This document shows positions 1-4,533 of a DNA stretch of 6,208 nt, one piece after another. The notes under the pieces were generated by a model, which worked only from the letters and a program-made list of their open reading frames with translations, was not told the origin of the DNA and made no database searches. A program made the position numbers and the translations under genes. How positions within the stretch are numbered: the first letter of the stretch is position 1; each line of letters starts with the position of its first letter. Source of the stretch: Streptomyces sp. NRRL WC-3549 (lineage in GTDB: Bacteria > Actinomycetota > Actinomycetes > Streptomycetales > Streptomycetaceae); the NCBI RefSeq assembly GCF_000721935.1, contig NZ_KL585438.1, positions 22,565-28,772 of the forward strand, in the 5' to 3' direction.

Positions 1-13
1 CTCTTATACACAT
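1..13. other. Tn5/Nextera mosaic-end adapter remnant (left end)
   Basis: The first 13 bases, CTCTTATACACAT, equal bases 5-17 of the reverse-complement Tn5 mosaic end used in Nextera libraries. The next base (G) departs from the adapter, so genomic sequence starts at about position 14. This is a library or assembly artefact, not a biological transposon end: no transposase gene or flanking duplication accompanies it. It is AT-rich against a very GC-rich background, which makes the junction obvious. Confidence 0.93.
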
Positions 14-213
14 GCGGCGTCGTGTTCCCCGGCGGCGTCGAGGGCCATCGCCGCCTCGGTGTGGTCCCACGGGTCGAGGTGGTGGCCGCGGAACCACGGC
101 AGGGCCCCGTCCGGACGCTGTACGGCCAGGAGCGCGGCGACGGTCTCTTCGGCCTGCTCGGCGGTGAGGACTCCGGGCAGGACGAGGTGCTCGGTCCGCT
201 CGGGCGTGCTCAC
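1..213 (-). CDS. Prenyltransferase/terpene-cyclase-repeat protein, N-terminal fragment (3' end cut by contig)
   Basis: Only about 66 genomic residues are present; the last two in-frame codons come from the adapter. The visible part has a helix (TAEQAEETVAALLAVQ), then a QW-like stretch with PDGALPWF at residues 34-41, then DPWDHTEAAMALDAAGE. This is the helix-turn pattern of alpha/alpha-toroid proteins (prenyltransferase and squalene-cyclase repeats). No signal peptide is visible, so it is probably cytoplasmic. The GTG start (213-211) shares four bases with the methyltransferase stop (GTGA) and has GAAGG seven bases upstream, so it is probably translationally coupled as the third gene of the glycosyltransferase operon. 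Whether it is a true cyclase, a prenyltransferase or a non-catalytic toroid cannot be said, because the catalytic part lies off the contig. The family call is from pattern recognition only. Confidence 0.8.
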
Positions 214-941
214 GCCTCGGCCTTCGGAAGGTGCGGCTTGGTCGCGTAGGCCACGAAGCTCTTGCCCACGACGGGGTTGAGGAGTTGTTCGGCGACCCGG
301 GTGGCCAGGGGCTTCTTCATGATGTCCCAGACCAGCAGCTTGTGGTAGGCGCGCACCGGCAGCGCCTTGTCGTTGTCGACCCCGAAGGCGCACTTGAGCC
401 ACCAGTAGGGGCTGTGCAGGGCGTGCGCGTGGTGGGTGCCGTACGGCTTCAGGCCCGCCTCGCGGATCCTGCCGAGGAGTTCGTGGGCCTTGTAGATCCG
501 GATGTGCCCGCCCTCCACCTCGTGGTAGGCGTCAGAGAGCGTCCAGCAGACCTTCTCCGGACCGTAGCGGGGCACGGTGATCGCGATCCGGCCGCCGGGC
601 TTGAGCACGCGGACCATCTCGGCGAGGACGCCCTTGTCGTCGGGGATGTGCTCCATCACCTCGGAGATGATCACGACGTCGAAGGAGGCGTCGGGGAAGG
701 GCAGGTTGAGCGCGTCGCCCTCCATCGCGGTGGCGGTGGCACCGGCGGGGGCCTCCCCGGCCTCCTTCATCGCGGCGAACCACTTCGCGACCTCGCGGAT
801 CTCCTCGCCGTTCCGGTCGAGGGCCACGACCTGGGCGCCGCGCCGGTAGCACTCGAAGGCGTGGCGTCCGGCGCCGCAGCCCAGATCGAGCACCCGGTCG
901 CCTGCGGCGAGCGGGAAGCGGGTGAAGTCGACGGTCAGCAC
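210..941 (-). CDS. Class I SAM-dependent methyltransferase
   Basis: A 243-residue protein with the Rossmann-type methyltransferase fold. SAM-binding motif I is VLDLGCGAGRH (17-27). The acidic residue ending strand 2 is D42 in VVALD. EGDALNLPFPDASFDVV (74-90) gives the adenine-contact and motif II region, followed by SEVMEHIPD (93-101) and LKPGGRIAITVPR (113-125), which is typical of the Methyltransf_11 group. It is cytosolic, with no signal peptide or membrane segment. The methyl acceptor is unknown; its position between a glycosyltransferase and a toroid-type protein suggests a lipid, terpenoid or glycoside intermediate (inference). The GTG start at 941 has AAGGCAGG a few bases upstream and gives a normal N-terminus just before motif I; the reading frame stays open further upstream only because of high GC. 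It follows the glycosyltransferase by 67 bases and its TGA overlaps the next GTG, so it is the middle gene of the operon. Confidence 0.95.
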   Translation of the reverse strand: MLTVDFTRFPLAAGDRVLDLGCGAGRHAFECYRRGAQVVALDRNGEEIREVAKWFAAMKEAGEAPAGATATAMEGDALNLPFPDASFDVVIISEVMEHIPDDKGVLAEMVRVLKPGGRIAITVPRYGPEKVCWTLSDAYHEVEGGHIRIYKAHELLGRIREAGLKPYGTHHAHALHSPYWWLKCAFGVDNDKALPVRAYHKLLVWDIMKKPLATRVAEQLLNPVVGKSFVAYATKPHLPKAEA

Positions 942-1008
942 GGGTGCCTGCCTTCGATGTCGGGGGCGGGGGTTGCGGGGGCCACGGGATTCGGCGGAAC
1001 CACGGCGG

Positions 1009-2322
1009 TCACCTGCGCGCGGAGCGTGCGGCGATCGCCTGACGGTACAGCTCGGCGGTACCGGCGGCGGCCCTGGCCCAGGTGAAGCGGTCCAGCACCC
1101 TCTGCCGGCCCGCGGCGCCGAGGCGGGCGCGCAGCCCCGCGTCGCCGAGGAGCCGGCCGAGGGCCACCGCGAGGGCGTCCGCGTCGCCGGGCGGCACGGC
1201 CAGACACGCCTCGCCGTCGGGTCCGGTGACCTCGGGGATCGCGCCGCCGGTGGTGGCCACCAGCGGGGTCCCGGTGGCCATGGCCTCGGCGGCGGGCAGC
1301 GAGAAGCCCTCGTACAGGGAGGGGACGCAGGAGATCTGGGCGCTGCGCACCAGGTCGACGAGCTCGGCGTCGCTGATGCCCTTGACGAACTCGACGGCAT
1401 CCTGGAGGCCGTGGCGCTCGATGGCCTGCGCGACGGGCCCGTCCTCGGCCCGCTTGCCGACGACCACGACGTGCGCCGCCGGATTCTCCGTACGGACTTT
1501 GGCGAGCGCCTCGACGAGGTGGACGAGCCCCTTGAGCGGGACGTCCGCGCTGGAGGTGGTGACGATCCGGCCGGGCACCTCGGCGACCGAGGGGTCCGGC
1601 GACCAGAGATCGGTGTCGGCTCCGATGTGGACGACCTGGACGCGGTCCGGACGCACACCGAGGTGCTCGACGATCTCGGCCCGCGAGGAGCCGGAGACGG
1701 TCAGGACCGACGGCAGCCGGCGGGCGACGCGCTTCTGCATACGGGTGAAGGCGTACCAGCGGCGTACGGACAGCCGGCGGCGCCGGGAGTCCGCGGCGGC
1801 CAGGTCGAGGCGGCGGTCGACGGTGATGGGGTGGTGGATCGTGGTGACGAGCGGGGCGCCGAGATCGCCCAACAGGCCGTAGCCGAGCGTCTGGTTGTCG
1901 TGGACGACGTCGAAGTCACCGCGCCGCGCGAGGAGATGGCGGCGGGCCCGCAGGCTGAAGGTGAGGGGCTCGGGGAATCCGCCGGTCCACATGGTGGCGA
2001 CCTCGGCGGCGTCGATCCAGTCGCGGTACTCGCCGCGCTTCGGGGTGCGGAACGGGTCGGGCTGCCGGTACAGGTCGAGGCTGGGCAGCTCCGTGAGCGG
2101 CACGCCCTCGTCGAGCACGGGATAGGGCTGCGCGCCGATCACCTCGACGCTGTGGCCGAGCCGGGCGAGCTCGCGGCCGAGGTGGCGTACGTAGACGCCC
2201 TGGCCGCCGCAGAAGGGGTTGCCCTTGTAGGTCAGCAGCGCGATCCGCAACGGCCGGTCACCCTCGGTGCCCGGCGCGCCGCCGCCCGCGAGGGGGCCGG
2301 ACTCTATGGCCTCAGCGGTCAC
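1009..2322 (-). CDS. GT4-family (GT-B fold) glycosyltransferase
   Basis: A 437-residue retaining-type glycosyltransferase. The N-terminal Rossmann domain starts at LRIALLTYKG (about residue 25) with the glycine-rich GGQGVYVRHL loop (39-48). The C-terminal donor-binding domain has IVTTSSADVPLKGL (about 263-276), VVVVGK and the EX7E motif EGFSLPAAE (338-346), which contacts the nucleotide-sugar in GT4 enzymes. The length is normal for the family, with about 24 low-complexity residues before the first strand. No membrane segment is visible; family members usually work at the cytoplasmic face. Sugar donor and acceptor cannot be read from sequence. The start chosen is GTG at 2322 because AAGGGGA (2335-2329) lies six bases upstream; the in-frame GTG at 2340 would place that site inside the gene. 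It is first in a three-gene operon, with a KstR-type operator about 56 bases upstream, so repression by the divergent regulator is likely. Confidence 0.95.
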   Translation of the reverse strand: MTAEAIESGPLAGGGAPGTEGDRPLRIALLTYKGNPFCGGQGVYVRHLGRELARLGHSVEVIGAQPYPVLDEGVPLTELPSLDLYRQPDPFRTPKRGEYRDWIDAAEVATMWTGGFPEPLTFSLRARRHLLARRGDFDVVHDNQTLGYGLLGDLGAPLVTTIHHPITVDRRLDLAAADSRRRRLSVRRWYAFTRMQKRVARRLPSVLTVSGSSRAEIVEHLGVRPDRVQVVHIGADTDLWSPDPSVAEVPGRIVTTSSADVPLKGLVHLVEALAKVRTENPAAHVVVVGKRAEDGPVAQAIERHGLQDAVEFVKGISDAELVDLVRSAQISCVPSLYEGFSLPAAEAMATGTPLVATTGGAIPEVTGPDGEACLAVPPGDADALAVALGRLLGDAGLRARLGAAGRQRVLDRFTWARAAAGTAELYRQAIAARSARR

Positions 2323-2377
2323 ACTCGGTCCCCTTCTCACTGCGGTGTTCGCCGGAGCGTAACCGGTCGCGCTAATC

Positions 2378-2391
2378 TAGAACAAGTTTCA
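2378..2391. promoter_or_regulatory. KstR-type operator (exact consensus match)
   Basis: TAGAACAAGTTTCA fits the published KstR consensus TNNAACNNGTTNNA at every fixed position. It lies in the region shared by the divergent kstR-like gene and the glycosyltransferase operon, 56 bases from the glycosyltransferase start and about 178 bases from the regulator start. It overlaps a possible minus-strand -10 (TAGATT, 2379-2374), so a bound repressor would block the operon promoter. The match is seen directly; the binding protein is inferred from the adjacent KstR homologue. Confidence 0.8.
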
Positions 2392-2410
2392 GACTCATTC
2401 GTTCAGCAAC

Positions 2411-2440
2411 CACCGAATCTACCGGCAGGTAGCGTCGGTG
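2411..2440. repeat. 30-bp imperfect dyad, possible operator
   Basis: Two 13-base arms (2411-2423 and 2428-2440) separated by GGCA are inverted repeats with 11 of 13 positions paired. The outer CACCGA/TCGGTG and inner CTACC/GGTAG blocks are perfect; the two mismatches fall between them. The element lies between the KstR-type operator and the regulator gene. It does not resemble the KstR consensus, so it may bind a second regulator or form a leader hairpin in the regulator transcript. TAGCGT (2430-2435) within it could be a plus-strand -10, but no convincing -35 is visible. Confidence 0.55.
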
Positions 2441-2522
2441 TGACGGCCGGATCAGGTGATTCACGCCACGGCGGGCGCACGGCCCGGCGGGCCGCACCCC
2501 ACCGGACGGCCGCGGGGGACGA

Positions 2523-2534
2523 GGAACCGGTTCC
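2523..2534. promoter_or_regulatory. 12-bp palindrome with KstR-like core, possible second operator
   Basis: GGAACCGGTTCC is a perfect palindrome containing the AAC-N2-GTT core of KstR sites, but it lacks the outer T and A of the full consensus. It sits 34 bases upstream of the regulator start, a suitable place for autorepression. It could be a weak KstR site, a site for another protein, or chance in GC-rich DNA. Confidence 0.4.
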
Positions 2535-2568
2535 CGTCTCCCGGCCCGTGCGCGGACGAGGGCCTTGG

Positions 2569-3198
2569 ATGGGAGACATGGCAGCGGAACCCAGACCGGC
2601 CGCGCAGGCCCTGACGGAGAGCCAGGAGGCCCGTCGCCGCCGCATCCTGCACGCCGGCGCCCAACTCGCCGGGCGGGGCGGCTTCGAGGCGGTGCAGATG
2701 CGCGAGGTGGCGGACGCCGCCGGCGTCGCGCTGGGCACGCTGTACCGGTACTTCCCCTCCAAGGTCCATCTGCTGGTCGCCCTGATGCAGGATCAGCTCC
2801 AGCATCTGCACACCGCGCTCCGCAGACGCCCGCCCGCCGCGGACGGCCCCGCCCAGCGGGTCGCCGAGACCCTGATGACCGCCTTCCGGGCGCTCCAGCG
2901 CGACCCACACCTGGCGGACGCCATGGTGCGCGCGCTGACCTTCGCCGACCGGGGGGTCAGTCCCGAGGTGGACGCCGTGTCCCGGCTGACGACGGCGATC
3001 ATCCTGGACGCGACGGGCCTGACGGACCCCACCCCGGCCCAGCTGGCGGTGGTGCGCGTCATCGAGCACACCTGGCACTCCGCGCTGATCACCTGGCTGT
3101 CGGGCCGGGAGTCGATCGCCCAGGTGCGGCGGGACATCGAGACGGTCTGCCGCCTGATCGACCTGCCGGAACCCGAGGGGGCGGCGGACGGCGGATGA
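2569..3198 (+). CDS. kstR: KstR-like TetR-family transcriptional repressor
   Basis: A 209-residue TetR-family protein. The N-terminal DNA-binding domain (about 20-72) contains the helix-turn-helix MREVADAAGVALGTLYRYFP (44-63) followed by SKVHLLVALM. The block from VQMR through GTLYRYFPSKVHLLV is nearly the same as in mycobacterial KstR, the repressor of sterol catabolism that responds to a cholesterol-derived CoA thioester. The C-terminal half (RDPHLADAMVRALTFAD; EHTWHSALITWLSGR) also follows the KstR ligand-domain pattern and normal length. An exact KstR operator stands in the upstream intergenic region, so it probably regulates the divergent operon and perhaps itself. The ATG at 2569 is preferred because GAGGG (2558-2562) is six bases upstream; ATG 2578 is too close to GGGAG, and GTG 2548 is also possible. 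The true ligand in this organism is unknown, as no sterol-degradation gene is in view. Confidence 0.88.
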   Translation: MGDMAAEPRPAAQALTESQEARRRRILHAGAQLAGRGGFEAVQMREVADAAGVALGTLYRYFPSKVHLLVALMQDQLQHLHTALRRRPPAADGPAQRVAETLMTAFRALQRDPHLADAMVRALTFADRGVSPEVDAVSRLTTAIILDATGLTDPTPAQLAVVRVIEHTWHSALITWLSGRESIAQVRRDIETVCRLIDLPEPEGAADGG

Positions 3199-3199
3199 G

Positions 3200-3219
3200 G
3201 CGCCGGGTCAGTCCGGCGC
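3200..3219. terminator. Bidirectional terminator-like hairpin between convergent genes
   Basis: GCGCCGG and CCGGCGC (3200-3206 and 3213-3219) form a perfect 7-bp stem, extendable by one G-T pair, around GTCAGT. The stem starts two bases after the regulator stop and overlaps the stop codon of the minus-strand membrane protein, so it can serve both converging transcripts. There is no U-tract, which is common for actinobacterial terminators, so termination is inferred from position and structure. Confidence 0.65.
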
Positions 3220-3561
3220 GCCGCCCCGCAGCGGTCCGCCCAGGAACTCCGGCTGCTGGTACGGCTCCCACCAGCTGGTGAGCCCCCAGATCCCCAGGGT
3301 CAGCGCCGCCACCGCCGCGACGAGGGCCACCCACGGCCGGGCCCGCCCGCGCAGGACCGCCATCCAGACGAGCAGCGGGAGCAGCGCCCCGCCGAGGGCG
3401 ATCAGCGGCAGGTCGACGTAGAGCACGCTGAGGTCCCGGTGCGTCTGCTCGAAGCCGCCGGTGACGCTGACGCGGGCGAGCGGAGCCCAGGCGAGCGTGG
3501 CGGCCGCGGCCCCGGCCACGGCGAGCAGGCACCCCGCCGAGGAGTGGTTCGGATGGTCCAT
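3208..3561 (-). CDS. Small three-helix membrane protein, unknown function
   Basis: A 117-residue protein I do not recognise. Three hydrophobic segments are visible: about residues 10-29 (CLLAVAGAAAATLAWAPLA), 46-70 (LYVDLPLIALGGALLPLLVWMAVL region) and 77-98 (WVALVAAVAALTLGIWGLTSWW). RGRAR between segments 2 and 3 would be cytoplasmic by the positive-inside rule, which puts the short N-terminus in the cytoplasm and the Pro/Gly-rich tail outside. The ATG at 3561 is preceded by GGAGAGGGG at close spacing, a good ribosome site. It lies 56 bases downstream of the lipoprotein gene on the same strand and is probably cotranscribed with it. Its end converges with the kstR-like gene, nine bases away. 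SAGC near the N-terminus is not a credible lipobox because too few residues precede it. Confidence 0.85.
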   Translation of the reverse strand: MDHPNHSSAGCLLAVAGAAAATLAWAPLARVSVTGGFEQTHRDLSVLYVDLPLIALGGALLPLLVWMAVLRGRARPWVALVAAVAALTLGIWGLTSWWEPYQQPEFLGGPLRGGAPD

Positions 3562-3617
3562 GCCCCTCTCCACGCGCCCTCTGCCCGTACGGTTCCGGCG
3601 TCCGGGCGGGACGGGCG

Positions 3618-4133
3618 TCAGACCGGGTCCGCGTAGGCGTCCCGCACGGGGTCGGGCAGCTCGCAGCCGTCCTCGACCCCGGTGAACGTCACGATCTGCG
3701 TACGGCCGAGGTCCTCCAGGGCGTAGTGCCGGGCGTAGAGCTTCCAGCCCCGCTTGGCGAGGGTGCGGAAGGTGACGGCGCCCTCGGTGTGCCGGGAGAC
3801 GATCTCCCAGTCGTGCTGCCGCAGCCGCTTCACGGTGCCCTCGAAGCCCTCGGCCGCCCGGCCGGCCGGTACGTCCCCGAGCCAGGGGGCGACGCACCCC
3901 TTCCCGCCGCCGGCGTCCACGCCCTCGACCGAGGTGTCGCCTTCGGGCAGCCCGGCGGCACGCGTGTAGGCGGATATCTCGGCCGCCACCGCCTCCCGGG
4001 TGAACGGGGCGTCCGGCCCGCCCGTCGGCCCCACCGCCGCGCCCGCCTCCTCGCCGACGAGCCCGCAGCCGGAGGCCACGGTCATGAATCCACTCACGGC
4101 GGCGGTCACGGCCACCGTTCTTCCTCTGCGCAC
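3618..4133 (-). CDS. Putative lipoprotein, unknown function
   Basis: A 171-residue exported protein of no family I recognise. The N-terminus has a basic n-region (RRGR), a hydrophobic stretch (VAVTAAVSGFMTV) and the lipobox-like VASGC with C23 as the likely lipidated cysteine; the mature part begins with a Gly/Ala-rich spacer. The domain that follows has TREAVAAEISAYTRAAGLPEG, then a compact part with GFEGTVKRLRQHDWEIV, FRTLAKRGWKLYARHYAL and TQIVTFTGVEDGCELP. C80 and C157 could form a disulfide outside the cell. GTG at 4133 is preferred over ATG at 4202: the 23 codons between have many A/T third positions, unlike real genes here, and would add a long unusual n-region. GTG 4115, after AGAGGAAG, is a weaker alternative because it removes the basic residues. 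It is divergent from the B12 riboswitch operon; a functional link is unproven. Confidence 0.82.
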   Translation of the reverse strand: MRRGRTVAVTAAVSGFMTVASGCGLVGEEAGAAVGPTGGPDAPFTREAVAAEISAYTRAAGLPEGDTSVEGVDAGGGKGCVAPWLGDVPAGRAAEGFEGTVKRLRQHDWEIVSRHTEGAVTFRTLAKRGWKLYARHYALEDLGRTQIVTFTGVEDGCELPDPVRDAYADPV

Positions 4134-4162
4134 AGGTGCTTCCCGCCCGTCTCGGCCCTTTC

Positions 4163-4179
4163 CACGGGCGCCGCCCGTG
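4163..4179. repeat. Perfect 7-bp inverted repeat upstream of lipoprotein gene
   Basis: CACGGGC (4163-4169) and GCCCGTG (4173-4179) are perfect inverted repeats around GCC, 30 bases upstream of the preferred lipoprotein start. It could be an operator or a hairpin in the 5' leader. No clear -10/-35 pair for the lipoprotein gene is visible around it. Confidence 0.4.
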
Positions 4180-4207
4180 TGATGTCCGCCGGAGTCTCGC
4201 ATCCGCT

Positions 4208-4277
4208 CCGGGCCGCACCGCTGCCCGCCCCCGGCCCGGTGCGGCGCCGGCCGGGGACGGGCAGCGGTGCGGCCCGG
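4208..4277. repeat. Giant inverted repeat: perfect 20-bp arms plus nested 8-bp arms
   Basis: Positions 4208-4227 and 4258-4277 are perfect inverted repeats of 20 bases each. Inside them, after one C/A mismatch, 4229-4236 and 4249-4256 (CCCCGGCC/GGCCGGGG) pair perfectly again, leaving a 12-base apex. The 70-base element is almost all G and C and would be an exceptionally stable hairpin or cruciform. It stands between the divergent lipoprotein gene and the B12 riboswitch, about 25 bases before the aptamer. Function is unknown; it may act as a transcriptional barrier between the two units. Confidence 0.85.
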
Positions 4278-4297
4278 GAGGCCGCCGGGCCCCCCGG

Positions 4298-4303
4298 TAG
4301 AGT
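4298..4303 (+). promoter_or_regulatory. Candidate -10 element for the riboswitch transcript
   Basis: TAGAGT fits the streptomycete -10 pattern TAGNNT and would start transcription near the G-run at about 4308-4310, at the base of the aptamer closing stem. No good -35 is visible at the expected distance, and the element overlaps the outer part of the P1 pairing, so the call is weak. Confidence 0.25.
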
Positions 4304-4428
4304 GAGTGGGTCGTCATCATGCCCGTACGGGGGGAAGCCGGTGCGAATCCGGCGCTGACCCGCAGCCGTGGACCCACCCCAGGGGGTGGCCAGCCGGAAT
4401 GCCCCGCACGTGCGCATGACCGGCTCAC
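4302..4428 (+). promoter_or_regulatory. Cobalamin (B12) riboswitch aptamer
   Basis: The conserved core GGGAAGCCGGTGCGAATCC (4332-4350) followed by GGCGCTGACCCGCAGCCGTG (4351-4370) is the signature of the cobalamin aptamer (Rfam Cobalamin class). A hairpin CCACCCC/GGGGTGG (4374-4389) follows, then the B12-box-like CAGCCGGAATGCC (4391-4403). The closing stem P1 pairs 4302-4312 with 4418-4428, with ten of eleven positions matched including one G-T. Members of this class bind adenosyl- or methylcobalamin and switch off the downstream gene when B12 is plentiful. It precedes the toroid protein gene at 4534 in the same direction, so that operon should be expressed under B12 limitation. Confidence 0.96.
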
Positions 4429-4448
4429 GCCACCGGAACCCCGGTGGC
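4429..4448 (+). promoter_or_regulatory. Hairpin directly after the riboswitch aptamer
   Basis: GCCACCGG and CCGGTGGC (4429-4436 and 4441-4448) form a perfect 8-bp stem with an AACC loop, beginning at the base after P1. No U-tract follows. It may be a stem that competes with P1 or a factor-dependent/I-shaped terminator of the expression platform. Its 3' arm (GGTGGCC) repeats the sequence beside the B12 box (4385-4391), which could allow alternative pairing. Confidence 0.6.
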
Positions 4449-4467
4449 CGGCACCGTCGAGGTATAC

Positions 4468-4521
4468 GGGCCGGAGCCCGGTGCATCCGTGTGTGCCCGG
4501 GGCCCGGCCCCGCAGGAGAGG
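4468..4521 (+). promoter_or_regulatory. Long hairpin and Shine-Dalgarno of the B12 operon (expression platform)
   Basis: GGGCCGG (4468-4474) pairs with CCGGCCC (4504-4510) and, after a small internal loop, CCCGG (4477-4481) pairs with CCGGG (4497-4501), leaving a 15-base loop. The stem ends four bases before the ribosome site AGGAGAGG (4514-4521), which itself sits 12 bases from the ATG at 4534, longer than usual. The arrangement suits translational control by the riboswitch, but which conformer is the off state cannot be decided by eye. Confidence 0.6.
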
Positions 4522-4533
4522 CCCACCCACGCC

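Noticed and set aside
1..13. Genuine transposon end or terminal direct repeat of a phage or plasmid
   Set aside because: The bases are exactly the Tn5 mosaic end used in sequencing libraries, present at both contig ends, with no transposase and no target duplication.
210..1658. Extended methyltransferase of 482 residues
   Set aside because: The first 239 residues are an out-of-frame reading of the glycosyltransferase, rich in Ser/Pro/Arg. The methyltransferase fold begins just after GTG 941.
922..2568. Long plus-strand open frame running into the regulator gene, which could be read as a 758-residue protein
   Set aside because: It is the antisense shadow of the methyltransferase and glycosyltransferase genes. 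Open frames of this length are usual in high-GC DNA, the translation has no family pattern before the TetR part, and a good ribosome site marks the real start at 2569.
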